A stretch of DNA of 64,000 bases from Schistosoma haematobium (taxonomy: Eukaryota; Platyhelminthes; Trematoda; Strigeidida; Schistosomatidae): positions 3,415,301 through 3,479,300 of the forward strand of contig NC_067198.1 of NCBI RefSeq assembly GCF_000699445.3, given 5' to 3'. The translations under genes and the position numbers were made by a program. Below, piece after piece: positions 37,906 through 52,100 of this stretch; positions within the stretch are counted from its first letter, which is position 1; each line of letters starts with the position of its first letter. The notes below the pieces were generated by a model, which saw nothing but the letters and a program-made list of their open reading frames with translations, was not told the DNA's origin and made no database searches.

Positions 37906-38677
37906 TATGAGAGATTGATTAGAATCCGTTATCGTTTTACCAGGTCTTCAGACACGTTCAGAAGTCGCAGGCCCTTTAGCACAAGCACAGTCGGCCCTTA
38001 CGCACTAACCAGGAAAAGACTATTTATATAACTGTTCTCTTCGATCAATGGGATGAAAAATTTATCAATGATGAGTATTCTACGGTCAATAACGATGGTA
38101 ATCGCACTGTTTGTAGGTTTTAAATGGACATCACTGTAGAGAAACAAGTGGTTTGCCCTGGAAACAATTGACTACATGCTACCAGTATCAACGGTAAATA
38201 AATGTGAATTGCCTGTTCTCAATTAATTTCCGTATTAAATGTGAAATACTGCTGCAGGCTGTAGTGAGCTACGATGAATCCACTCATCGGTCCAAATTTT
38301 CTGATCTTGATCCGACATCATTTAGTGTTTTGGTAATAAACTACTTGGATTTCTTGACAGACGTCTCGTATATGTAAACTTCTAACACTTACAACGTGAC
38401 GAAATCGACATGGACTAAGAACTTGTAGCATACCACATGAAAGGCAGAATTTATCACTCAAATACGAAAGAACTGCTATTAAAATAATTTTCTCGTCTTA
38501 ATTAATCGGAACTGTTATTGTCAGAAGTCTGATGTTTCTTCACTAAGAAAGATTTATTCACACTCGATGATAAAACATCATGTTATTTCTTAACAGCGTC
38601 AAAGGGGTCATTAGGAACATCTTCATTAGTAAAACAAAATTTTTTTAGCTATGTGAAAAGTGCAGGAATGGTTTTTT
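37906..38677. other. Intergenic, nothing recognised
   Basis: No supportable gene or repeat family was found here. Confidence 0.45.
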
Positions 38678-39085
38678 TCAGACTTTCCTTTGCTGAGGGT
38701 CGTTTATACCAGTAACCAGACAGTCATTAGGTTGGTTATGCAGCTGTTCACTGAAACTGCACTTGAGACTTTGTGTGTGAAGCTGAAGTATGAGGTCTCT
38801 ATCAGTCTGGTTCAGAGCACGAACTAATTTATTGAATTGTGCTTTACGTGAAAATGATCTGTAAGTAATATCTTTAGTTTGCTGAACAGGTTTTTCGGGG
38901 CATAAATCTTTTATTTAACTATAGGCTTCCCTATCAATAGCATTACTAGAATGGGTTGAAATGCTACTTCTCCTAAAGATATGTGAAAACCATTGGGCAT
39001 CGAAACGTTCTAACTAATCTTCTATTCCTGACGAAAAGTGTTGATGCTCGATTTCACCGATTTTCCCTAGTCCATTTGTAACACC
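38678..39085 (-). pseudogene. Unrecognised coding-like remnant, two in-frame stops
   Basis: One minus-strand frame runs 136 codons to a stop at 38680-38678 with only two internal stops (one TAG, one TAA) and protein-like composition, including RFDAQWFSHIF and FNKLVRALNQTDRDLILQL. A possible acceptor (CATCTAG) lies just upstream near 39090. I do not recognise the family. It could be the decayed last exon of a host gene, a processed pseudogene or part of a mobile element ORF. Confidence 0.4.
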
Positions 39086-41440
39086 ATACTAGATGTTTAT
39101 TCAACATAATATGAAGAAATAATGCTGATGGTAATAAGTCTAAAACTTTAACACGTCAGAAGCATGAAATCGCATTCGAGATATGCAGTTTGAAATTGTA
39201 TTATATTGTTGTGAAAGGTTTCATCCAACACAAATTGTTCAATTGTACAGTACATATATGGGCTATCCACTGAAGTTAGTTTTGCACCATGAGTGTAACG
39301 ACAGAAATGTCAATATTCGGTTTGAACCTAGAACAAGGGAACCAAAGTGTACTCGATTAGACCAAAGCACGTTCTTATGTATATCTTACAAAGCCTTTTG
39401 AGTGACTCGTATTTATTTATATCAGAGCACACATTGTGTTCAATTCAAACCGTTCTATTTAAATAAGGTGCAAAATACCTCAGACAGTACAGTCTGTGTT
39501 ATACATTCGATGGTTTCTCTAACATAAACTAACGCGTTAATAAGCAAGAGTTCGATACCTGAGAATCGATAAAAGTACTTCCAACAGGATGGTGACAGTT
39601 ATACATCTTCGAAGGCTCCGGCACCTTTCTAAGCAGACAGTCAAAGGTTAACAATAATATACTGGACTACGCTGTGACCTTGAGTTTGGTCAATTACAAC
39701 CTTATTAGCAATGGTCCGGCGTCATGTATCAGCTAAATTAAGTGACAAAAGGTATGTCTTTAACCAAAACCACGTAATAAATGCTCAGAAGGGGAAGACA
39801 GAAGAGCATAAAGTGAGGTTAAAAGAGACCTGGAGAAAGATTTCGATAAAAAAACAATAAATCCCAATGAAGTACTGTGGAGAGATTTTCAACGTTTTCT
39901 TTCCGTCACTATGTGTACCCAGATGTTGTAATCTGTTCAAAACTGACAGTCCATAAAAACTGTGACTTTGACAAAATCTTACTGGATAGATCATATAAAC
40001 GAAAGTAGTTGTACGATGAAGTTAGTCCGAATTCAATCGAATTGTTCTCCACTAAATACGTTAGGAGGTGTTTATTTATACTAAAGTGAGACTATTTCAG
40101 TCGAAATCACAGCGACTGAAATATAGCGACTATCTATGGGAACTAGAACTTTGTCGAATAGTGGTCACTAGATTACAAAATGCTAAATAATATTGCTTAC
40201 CAGATATTTTTGTAAAGTATAAGTTTTGATTTGCATTTTAATTTGCTGTTCATCTAAGTGGCTTGTTTGGCTTCTCATATGTACGACATGAGATAATATT
40301 TTAAAAAATCTTCCCGTTTCATTTGTCTATATTGTAAAATAAACATTTAGCGGTTGTTGTTCAGGTATCCAATACTTTGCAAACTGCAAGGGAATCTAGT
40401 TAATCAACAGACATCCAAACAACATGCAATGAAATCAAGATTATTGCATAATCCTTGAACAGTGCGCGAATTTATAGGTGTGTTATTTACTTAGGGATTC
40501 ACCAGGATCCTAATCATTAACAACAGAATGCACTCTCCCCAGAATTTGGGAGATTATATAAGAAAGACTCAATTTGCTGTAGACCGAATGTATTACTTCT
40601 AATACTGTAAGAGATAATGGAAGGAACGGTTAACAAACAAATGAGGAAAAATATGTGCAGAAACAAAGCACTTAACGAGGATCAACAGGTGTCCAAACAT
40701 CACGCGATAAAATCAGAAGTATTGTTTAAATTGGGTTCGAGATTTCTGTTTAATTATTCACTCACAATTAGTGGAGAAAACCCTCTTCTGTCAGTTCTTA
40801 AAAATCCGTAGCGTTACAAATGATCACTTTTTTTAAATAACTAACCAAATCGTGACTTCGCGTAAATAAAATGCTTAACATAGGTCAGGGCCTTTTTACT
40901 AATGCATCAGTTGCGCAATAAGTTAAACCTGCACAAATATGCTGAGCTCCTGGGAAGTTGGGAGGTAATTATTATAGTCGCTGAGGAGACATCAGCTGGT
41001 GTTTTGGGAGAAACATATTGCAGGAGACATTGCTTGCAGTCTTCTGTTCACTCGAGCTGTTTACCTGACTATGAATTGTAAGGCTATTGACAACACAATG
41101 CCTGATGGATGTCTCGCAACTAACCTTATGCTGCAATTATCACGTGTCATTAAATTATTTCAGTCTTTCTTATTTCTCCATTTCCATTTCCTCACTCTGT
41201 CTACATTACTAATTAGCGAATCAATTTTTTCGCCTCTTCGAACAATCGTCTTCCCTTAGTCTTTGAATTTTCCCTTCGACCGAAGTGGTTACAGGCTCCT
41301 CATTTAATGGATTAATGTGGAGACATGATCAGCGTGTTCTAACGCACGATGATGAACGTGAATTAATCACTTGCACGCCATGGACTGAATCACGCGGCAG
41401 TGGATGAACTGTAACTTGTTTTTTCAAATACAGGTTTATG
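39086..41440. other. Intergenic, nothing recognised
   Basis: No credible gene, structural RNA or repeat family was identified. The short frames here are not supported by motif or composition. Confidence 0.45.
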
Positions 41441-41449
41441 ATTAATTAC

Positions 41450-42800
41450 CCCTGTCAGTGGTCCTAGTATGTTCGCCAATTGTGTAGGAAAGTATGCTAA
41501 CAGAACCAAAGAAAACGAAGCATAATAGCCTACTGGAAGCAGTTGCAGCTATCCCTATCAGTATATCCAAATTGTCAAACACAGGATCAACCAAATACGT
41601 GACCATGAGAGCCACAAACCAAGCGTATAAACCAACGAAATCACCTACTGTTGTTAATATCTCAGTATCTGTTAACAGTAAGGAACAGTGGGTGGGCATC
41701 TGGAAGGCAAGTGGTAACACACTGAAAACGGGGGATAAATAATTTAGAAAAATCTTTCTGGTTTCACTAAATGTCCCAGTATTGCAGATTACTTTGTTGG
41801 ATAGTAGGGAAGCATTTGATAAAGAACAGTGGAAAAAATGCTGTACAGTGTGCTGGCTGAGCTGGTAATTGGTAGTAGGGATGAGGCCTATGAAAAAAGG
41901 TACACAGCATTAGCGTTTGCTACCACGTAGCACAGGTCGTCATTGTGCTTTGAATATTAACATGTTCATGTTATCTAGTCCCTTTCACCTCACGACATCA
42001 ATTTTCGGTCTTGATAGACTTTAATTTTTGGGAAAGGATGAACTTAGCTCACCCCCTTTAGACTTGTTTTAATTATATTAACGGCCTCTTCTCTCACGTT
42101 ATGAGAATTAGTTTGGTGAAGCAGCCACTAAACATCCCGTCAGGCAAACCCTGGTGTCTTTTGACATTTATGTTCCACTCACAGTAAAGAACACAAAGAC
42201 AACATTCTCGCTAGTGACACGCGGTGTAGAGACATAAAACCTGAAGCAGCCAGATCTCAAGGGACTGACCTACTCGCTCTAAACAACAATCTGCTCAAAA
42301 GCCAGAGGACAGATGCTGCTATATACGGACGTCGAGTCACAGGCGAAAACACCATGTTTTTCTACAGCAACGCAAGAAGGATAAAACGTATACTAGAAAA
42401 AAAAATCAAAAACACGTGCTTTTATTTAGGTGTGAAAATCTTAGTCCCTACTGAAACATGGCTATCTTCCGACATCCTTATTGAAGAAGTGACTTTACAA
42501 GGCATGACACATTACAGATAAGCTAAGTTCACAAAAACAGGAGGCGAAGTGGTAGTATACATTAAAGGTCACTTCAAAATCGCAACACTACACTGTACCG
42601 AAATAACCAAGGTGACCCGAGCATACTGTTGATGCTTCAGCTTGAACCGCACAGAGTACTGGTTTGGAGGTCACTAACAGCTTTTAACACCCAACAAGGT
42701 GAGGTAATACAGGTGATGCTAAACGTATCACACTTGGGTTTTGACCAGACACCTCTAGCTGGAGGATTCAGTACTTTATCTATAAGCCTCAGCTAGCAGG
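41450..42800 (+). mobile_element. CR1-like LINE 5' remnant (possible)
   Basis: The open frame from 41494 (82 codons) has ORF1-like composition. At about 42420-42600 a shifted frame gives VPTETWLSSDILIEEV and GGEVVVYI, matching the opening of an APE endonuclease. A distant GGFS/GDFN-like position follows near 42760. Decay is heavy, so the limits and clade are tentative. Confidence 0.5.
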
Positions 42801-43112
42801 ATGTAACACCCACATGGTCGTTCTATAGGCGACTTGCCCCAGCCATGAGAAGTTCAAGGCTAACTGGATATGTCGGTGGCTCCACAAGATGGGACAGGTG
42901 CGGATGGTTAGACTACAACCATTTGGACACAATAAAATACATGGAACTGTACGAAAACAACAGGAAGCGGTGTTAAAGAAATCACTCGGTTTATATAAGC
43001 TAGTGAAAAAGATGTGAGATTTGAAGCTCGTTACAAGTACATTGGTTTATTGGATATTGGATACTGAATGTCTTTACATTCTCACCATGGTTTCCTGTGG
43101 CGAACAATCAAA

Positions 43113-46100
43113 ATGGCATTGGCGATAATAAGTTTGAAACCTCCTCCAAACGTTGATCCAACGAAGGCCACTTTAGCCTACGGGAGGTTAGCCATAAAAA
43201 GAATTGTACGTTTCAATACTCAAAATTCCTATTGGATAATGTTTGTATTCCCATATCTATATAGACTAAAAAAAACAATTCTTCTGTACGAGATATTGTA
43301 AAATGGATTAGGTCATGATGATGGGAGAGTAGATTATTAGGCTTCGTAAAGAACATTTAAGTGTCTGGGGATTTATGTCGAGAATATAATTTGGGGACGA
43401 ATCAATCAGATATGAGAAAACAGGTCTTGGATTTTGGGCTTTACTTCTATTATTACTGTTTTTACTCTATATATACGCAAAAACTTCTGCGTTGTTGATT
43501 TGGTCTGACTGCCTTGTAGTTTGAAGCAAATTTGCGTTCCTTTTTCATTTATGCTTGTTCAAGGCGTTTGTATTTTCTCGTAGACACACTTAGATGATAA
43601 GCCTGGAACATTGAAAAACGCGTGCTTTTGGTTTTATTGTTAAATACCTCTTAACTTAGTTCGCTCATATACATTTTGAAAAAAAACCGTTGGTTTGTTT
43701 TGTAAGATTTGGAAGTTTGAGTTCACATATACTTTTGTGGTTTTCTATGCCATACCAGCCTTAAGTAATCAAGATAGAAGGTTATCGACCTATATTAATC
43801 CTTGCAGTTTTTAACACTGTGGGTGTCCAATCTCGTTTTGAATATATCAACAGAAGGTGCTGATATTGCGTGTTCTGATAGAGAATTCCAGTAATTGACT
43901 ACTTGGTGCGGGAAATGAAACTCCAGATGTGGACGATTTGATCTCGGTTTTCTAACTTCCTTCGAATGTCCTCTCAAATGATAAGTCCTAGACGGAAGAA
44001 AAAGATAAGACATGTTAGTAGCAAAGTCATCGTTCAGTGTACTATAAGCCAATATGAGATCACCACGTATTCTACGGTAAGATAATGGAAATACGTTGAG
44101 GTGTCTCAGTCTGTCTACATAAGATAGGCCAGATAGACCTTTTACCATCTTAGTAACTTGGCATTGAACTCTTTCCAGCATATCTGTTTCATACCTGAAA
44201 CAAGGACTCGCTGCTTGAATCCCATATTCCAAATGTGATCTCACGTAAATTGGGTATAATAATCTAAGCACTTCATCAATCAAATACTGAAAAGACCTAT
44301 GAATAACTCGTAATACCTTATGGCATTTTGCAGCAGCAGCCTTACGGTAACTAATAGTTTTGAGGTCGCTGCTTAATATTACTCCTAAATCTTTAGTTTC
44401 TTACTTTGGGTAACACGAATCCACATATTGTGTAGTGATACGAATCATCATGATTATTTACTTGCATCACTACACTCTTATCAGGATTTTCTTCTAGTGA
44501 CCATCTGTCCACCCATGCCACCAATGAGCTAAGGTCATCCTGTAATACTATTCTATCCGACATATCATGTATGGGTTTCCAAATTTTCATGTCATCGGTG
44601 AAGAGTAGAGCGGATAACTGCTACAGTTGGTAATTTATTTACATAAAGTAAAAAGAAAAGAGGATCGAGAGTTGTACCTTGAAGAACTCCACCTTTTGCA
44701 GGTACCCACGAGAACAGAGCTCCATTAACCCTTACCCTTTGTCTCCTGTTATGGATAAAGTTACTTATTCAATCTAAGGCTGTATAGTGGGTTCCGAAAC
44801 GTTCCAGTTTGAATTTAAGACCAGTCAGTGTTTAGAATAGCTGCCTTTAAAAACACGGAGGTGGGTAATCCTGAACTATTTGGAGCGACCGACTGCTTGA
44901 TAGTCAAATTTTGTATTCATATAATTTTTGTTGACCTAGTCACAAACATATTTAATCTCCAACTATGGAATCTGAGTGTTTTACTTGTTGTTTAAAAATT
45001 CACAAAACGTAAATCTCAGCTTGCAGACAACTGATAAAATTGTAGAAAGAAGTTCTGTTTAGGTCTAAATCGGGTTGTGATAGTTGAATCAAATGCTTCT
45101 TGAGACTCGTAACTAATGTGAAAGCGGAAATTAAGCTTTTTTAAATCATGCGGAAGTATACAAGAACACAACCAGCAGTATAGAAGTAGGATCAGTTTGA
45201 TTTGTATAGGTTCAATTTATATGATGGAATAAAAGTCAGAGCAGGAATAGGATTTAGTTTGTTAATTTTGATTTCGACCACGTAAAGAATTTTAATTATC
45301 AAGCCTTCTCCTAATTTCAATTTCTGCCGGAATCAAACATCTTTGTCGCTGTTTATTATCGTTATAGGATTGATATTTATATTACCCCTAAGGTTGTGGA
45401 AAATAATCCTCGAAATGTTCATTATAGGGTTAAGTGAATCTAGATGTAAAATGTGACATAATTTCCTTCAGTTAATCAATTTTCATTTAATTTGAAAAAC
45501 CCTGTCCCTATTTAATAAATTCATGCATACCATGCATACTTTTTACCAAGCAATATCCGTATGTACTGTTTGTTAGCAATTTAACTTTTATTAACATTTA
45601 AAAGAATAGAGAATTGAAAGATACGGATCTAACAACACGCCAACGCGCTGTTAAAGCCTTATGTGATTATTTGCATGATCCTGAGCATATCGAAGAAGCA
45701 GTTAATGAAGGTAATACTGTGACTTTACTTTCTCAATAAAACTACTTTATATAGGCACTATTTGTTTGTTGAGCTTTTTGCTAAAAGACCCCGACATACC
45801 TTGTAGGGGATATTCAACAGAATGTTTTGTAATCATTTGCCGTAGGTTGTGAAATAATTTTCATTTTCAAAATAGAACACGCGATAGGTCGAACCGTTGC
45901 GTTGAGACATAATATTTTGGAGTCTTTCGAGCCTCTTCTAGATTTTAACCAACCTGATGTAATCAGACTAAATACGCACAGAGCTATCGAACTTTTGACT
46001 ACGAATTTAACAGGTGTACAGGCAATCATTGAAGCAAAATACATTGACTTATTAGTGAAATGTGTTGAGAAAGAAGTGGATGAAATTAAGGTTAGTATAT

Positions 46101-49100
46101 TTTAATAATGTTTTTTCCTCTAAATCTAGATTATTGTGTTGAACACTTTATATCACTGCTTCAGTTTTGAAACAGAAGAAGGATTAAACGCTGGCGGGAT
46201 ACCACTGTTTACTAAACTTCTCACTCATTCAAACACAAAAATCAGAACACGTGCAGCTCAAAATATTTTGCGTTTATGGTAAGTGCTTTGATGTTTTCTG
46301 AAGTATGCTTTTTGATATCTTTAATCGATTTAAATCACTGCAATTAAATTGTGTGTCGAGCACAGTACATACGTTTTTCATTAGAAGTTATTTGACAAAA
46401 AGTAATTATCGGTTTTCATCACATAGGGTAACTTTTCGTATAACAACCACTTATCTCACTATTACTTATTTCTGTAATTATCACTTGTCTTTCGATACCT
46501 CCATACTTACTTACTTACGCCTGTTACTCCTCGTGAAGGAACATGGGCAGCTCACCAACATTCAGCATCCAACCCTGTCTTTGGCAATCCTTTCCAGTTC
46601 GTCCCAGTTCCTGTTGATGCTTTTCATATCTGCTTCTATTATCCGACGTAATGTGTTCTTTGGCCTTCCTCTTTTCAGCTTCCCTTCAGGATTCCAAGTT
46701 AGGGCTTGCCTAGTGATGCAGTTTGACGATTTGCGTAATGTATGTCCTATCCATTTCCATCGTCTTTTCCTAATTTCCTCTTCAACTGGAAGCTGGTTTG
46801 TTCTCTCCCACAAAAGGCTGTTGCTGATGGTATCCGGCCAGTGGATGTTGAGTATCTTGTGTAAACAGCTATTTATAAATACTTGCACCTTCTTGATGAT
46901 GGTTGTTGTAGTTCTCCAAGTTTCAGCTCCGTACAGTAGAACTCCCTTGACATTCGTATTGAAGATTCTCACTTTGATATTGGTTGAAAGTTGTTTTGTG
47001 TTCCATATGTTCTTCAACTGTAGGAATGCTGTCCTTGCTTTGCCGATCCTCGCCTTTACGTCTGCATCTGAACCTCCCTGTTCATCGATTATGCTTCCCA
47101 GGTATGTGAAGGATTCTACATCTTCCAGAGTTTCGCCATCAAGAGTGATTGGATTGCTGTTCTCCGCTTTGAATTTGAGGACCTTGGTTTTCCCCTTGTG
47201 TATGCTGAGGCCTACTGATGCAGAGATTGCTGCTACACTGGCTGTCTTCATCTGCATCTGCTCGTGTGTACGTGATAGGAGGGCTAGGTCATCTGCGAAG
47301 TCCAAATCGTCTAATTGATTCTGAGCAGTCCATTGTATTCCGTGTTTTCCTCCAGATGTCGAGGTCTTCATAATCCAGTCGACTACCAGAAGAAAGAGGA
47401 AGGAAGAGAGTAGACAGCCTTGTCTGACTCCGGTCCTTACTTGGAATGCATCTGTCAGCTGTCCTCCATGCACGACCTTGCACTGTAGTCCGTCATATGA
47501 GTTCCGGATAATATTGACAATCTTCTCAGGAACTCTGTAGTGTCGAAGAAGTTTCCATAACGTTCTCTTATCCACACTGTCAAATGCCTTTTCATAATCA
47601 ATGAAGTTGATATACAGTGACGAGTTCTACTCAATTGATTGTTCGAAGATGATCCGTAGTGTTGCAATTTGGTCGGTGCACGACCGATCCTTACGGAATC
47701 CAGCTTGTTGATCTCGAAGTTGGGCGTCTACTGCATCCTTCATCCGGTTCAGCAACACTCTGTTGAAGACTTTTCCTGGTACTGACAGTAGTGTGATTCC
47801 TCTGTAGTTTTCACATTTGCTCAGATCTTCTTTCTTTGGAATCTTGATGAGGTGTCCTTCTTTCCAGTCCATTGGCACTTGTTCCTCCTCCCAAATCTTT
47901 TTGAATAGAAGGTGGAACATGTTTGTAGTTACTTTGATATCTGACTTTAGTGCTTCAGCTGGTATGTTGTCGGGTCCTGCTGCTTTCCCACTCTTGATTT
48001 GTCTGATGGCCATTCTGATTTCTTCCGTCGTTGGTGGATTGACATCTATAGGAAGATCTGTGTGCGCTGCTTCGATGTCCGGTGGACTCAATGGAGCTGT
48101 TCTATTCAACAGTTCCTCGAAGTATTCTACACATCTGTTCCTCTGTTCTTGAATTTCAGTGATTGGCCTGCCTTCTTTGTCCTTGACCGGTTTCTCTGGT
48201 TTACTATATTTCCCTGATAGTTTCTTCGTTGTATCGTAAAGTTGTTTCATATTTCCTTCTCTGGCAGCTTTTTACGCCGTCGTTGCTAGTTCTTCCACGT
48301 ATTTCTTCTTATCGGCTCTAATGCTCCTCTTCACTTGTTTGTTTGCTTCTATGTATTCAGCTTGTGCTTGGACTTTCTCTGCTCGTGTTCGGCTGTTGTT
48401 TATTGCTGCCTTCTTGTTCTTCTTTTCTTTGATCTTGTCCAGAGTTTCTTTAGAGATCCACTCCTTATGATGGTGTTTCTTTAGGCCCAGAACCTCTTGA
48501 CACGTTGAAGTTAATGTTTCTTTGATGCCTTTCCAGTTGTCCTCCATAGTAGTTTCTTCTTCCTTCAGTAGATCCTGTAAGGCTTGGAACCTGTTGTTGA
48601 GAGCTATCTTGAATTCGTTGATTTTGTTAGTATCTCGAAGGAAGGGTGTATTGAACCTTTGTGGTGCTGTTTGTCCAGTTGTCCAGTTTTTCTTTAGCTT
48701 TAGTTTTAAATTGGCTACAACTAGGTGGTGATCTGAAGCTATATCAGCCCCTCTTCTGGTTCTCACATCTTCCATTGTCCTTCGGAATTCTTTATTGATG
48801 CAGATATGATCTATCTAGTCTTTTGTTGTGTGGTCGGGTGAAATCCATGTAGCTTTGTGTATACGTTTGTGTGGAAATATTGTGCCTCCTATGACCAATT
48901 TGTTGAATGCACACAGATTTGCAAATCTTTCTCCATTTTCGTTTCTCTCTCCCAGTCCATGTCGTCCCATGATATCTTCATGTCCAGTGTTGTCTATTCC
49001 AACTTTGGCATTTAGATCTCCCATCAGAATTGTGAGGTCCTTTGTTGGGCACTTCTCTATGATTGACTGCAGCCGCTCGTAGAATTGATCTTTAATGTCG

Positions 49101-52100
49101 TCGTTGCTATCATTGGTGGGTGCATAACGTTGGATAATATTCATTGTGATCCCCTCCTTCTTTGTTTAAAATGATGCTTTGATTATTCTGGATTGGTGAG
49201 ATTCCCATCCTACAAGTGCATTTCGTGCTACTTTGGACAGCATTAGGGCAACTCCCTGAGTGTGTGAAGCATTTTCCTCTTCGTGACCGGAGTATAGTAG
49301 CATCTCTCCCTTATTTAGCCTTTGTTGTCCAGCTTGGGTCCAATGGGTTTCGCTGATTCCCAGTACTCCCAAGTTGTATCTCCTCATTTCCGTTGCTATT
49401 TGACTGGTCTACCCAATCTCCCACATTGTTCAGACGTTTCATGTACCTATAAAAATGTTCGCTCTGGTTGTTAGAAGGTGCATCGGCCTCGTGGCTTCCG
49501 AAGGAACTTGGCTTTCACCATGAAGCGTCATAATTCGTCTAAATGAAGACCTAACTTTCAGGGCAGAGTTTATATGGTTTGAATTATTTTTTCTGGTAAT
49601 CGTTTTTTCGGCGAGTTAGTTTCCTACGGGTTGGGGACGCTAACTCCATGCCCAACCCTCCTCCTTTACCCGGGCTTGGGACCGGCAGTAACTCTGGAAG
49701 AGCTACAGGCGGAGTTGATACCTCCATAGATCAGATATTTTGTGTGGTGACGCTCACTTGTTTGTGAATATTGAATTCAGTTGTATTTAGTATACAGTAT
49801 GTATAAACATCGCCCTGTTTTCCTAGTTGGAGGTTATAAGCTTGGCCTAATTTATTACTGTATAAAATTGCGGAATTAGTTTACGTGCTTTTTAACAAGT
49901 AGGGAATAGATTAATTGTATGGCTTCATGGCATACAGCTGACTGCAGTGTTTTGCTGAAGGATTTCATCAAACACTAACAAAATGAAAGCAAAATAATTG
50001 GTAAATTAAACCTATCAAACTGTCGCTTTAACTAAAACAAGATAGCCGGTATAAACAAACTGCACTTTTGAAATATTTTAACCAGTCAGTGAGAATTAAC
50101 ATCCTCAATGAAATAATGAACACCAGTTATATGCACGTATTCGTATTTAAATCGCAGCATTTAGAGGTGATCTTGACATTTTAAAATAAAAAAATAAGTG
50201 TAGTATTTACTACACTGTTCTGTGCAGTAAGTCATTTTGCGAAATAACCAACACACTAGAAGGGAACCTATGCTTTAGTTTTGTCGCTAACTTCCATTAA
50301 GCGTGATCATAAACGGATCTGCTAAATCCATATGGATATGTTTTGGATAATTTATGTAAAACTATCTCAGGTTAGAGGGTCAAATAGGTTTAGGGTTAAC
50401 AACACACTAATTAAATATCAAAACTCCGCATGTAGCTTTTCTAGAGTTACTGCCGGTCCAAAGCCCGGGTAAAAGAGGAGGGTTGGGCTTACTCTCCTCC
50501 TTTCTTTTTCTTCTGATGGTTTACTGGATTATCAAAACCCCCACAACTCAGGGGAACCACGTGATACAGTAGATGAATTGGATGCAACTAGATGAATGGA
50601 CTTTGCAGATGACTTGCCCTTCTATCTCATATACAGCAACAAATTCAGGTCAAGATAACTAATGTAACAGTAACCTTTGCATCAGTAGACCTTAACATGC
50701 ACAAGGGAGAAAGCAAGAATCTCAAATACAACACCAAGAACACCAACGCAATCACACTTGATGGAGAAACCTTGGAAGAGGTGGAAACAGTCACGCGCCT
50801 GGGTAGCATCATCGGTGAACAATGAGGACCGGATACCAAAGTAAAGGTGAGGATTGGAAAGATAATGGCAGCATCACTATGGTCGAAGAACATATGGAAC
50901 TCAAAACAACTGTCAGCCAATATCAAAGTGAGAATCTTCAATACGAACTTCAAGATAGTCCTACTATACGGAAGTGAAACGCGGAGAACTACCACAACCA
51001 TAATCAAAAGAGTACAAGTATTTGTAAATAGTTGTCTACACAAGATATTCAAAATCCATTGACCGGATACCGTCAGCAACAGTCTGCTGTGGGAGAGAAC
51101 AAACCAGTTTTCAGCTGAAGAGGAAATTAGGAAAAGACACTGGAAGTGGACAAGTCATAAATTTAAAAAATCACCAAACTGCTTAATGAAGCGAGCGCTA
51201 ACTTAAAATTCTGAAGGTAAACCGAAAAAAGAAAGGCCAAAAACACACGAGAATCGAAAGCAGAAATGAAAAAGATGAATAGTAACTAAAAACAACTGGA
51301 AAGGATTTATAGGACAGAGTTGGATTGAAAATGCTGGTGGGTGGCCTATGATCTTCCATGCGAGGTAACAGGCGTAAGTATGTGAGTTAAGTATCACGTA
51401 GTTATAACAGGCTAGAGGGGAAGTACAACACTTTATATCATTTGTTTTCCTCCATAATTTAGTTTATTGATTTTCTCATGAATTTTATAAACAATTCCTA
51501 GGATGTTGCTGATAGCAACACTTCATTCCAAGCATTTAACCAAGATACCATTGAAATTGATTTTATAACAGTCTCTTATGACACCAGTGATGAGCAAGAG
51601 TTAGTTTTCTTAGAATTATTTGGTTCATATAATGCACTCTGCATAAGTAAAATCTACTGAACTTAATTTTATATAACTACAGATAAACAGCACCAAATGT
51701 TTTATGTGAAGCGCTTATTATATGATGAAATAGACAGTTTAGGAAAGGAAGGAAGTCTTTCAGTCAGTTCAGAAATTTGTTCGAATTTCTATATTTGCTC
51801 GTGATTCCAGTTCATACTCATTATTATTATTAATGGCTCTATTCAATATTATCTTTTTGCTATAATATAAAATTCTCAACATAAATTATTTCAACAAGCT
51901 TCCGTTTCTTATTTCTTGATCGATCCTGATGATCGCCAGTTAAATGTTAGCAGTTCAGGAATCAACATCTGAATAATGTTCACTTTTTTTTCGCTACCTA
52001 TTACCAGCAACCACTATGTCTCTGATTAGGATTTTTTGTAACTTGTACAGTGAAAGTTTGTAAACTTTTCAGAAACGCATCTGAATAGGTTATGGAATCA

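Noticed and set aside
41442..41720. Hydrophobic minus-strand frame as a membrane protein
   Set aside because: It is antisense to a Lys/Thr-rich frame on plus, has no supporting neighbours or splice sites, and the hydrophobicity is a by-product of AT-rich antisense.
46305..47318. Plus-strand open frame of 337 codons
   Set aside because: It is the antisense shadow of the RTE reverse transcriptase frame on the minus strand, which has the recognised motifs.
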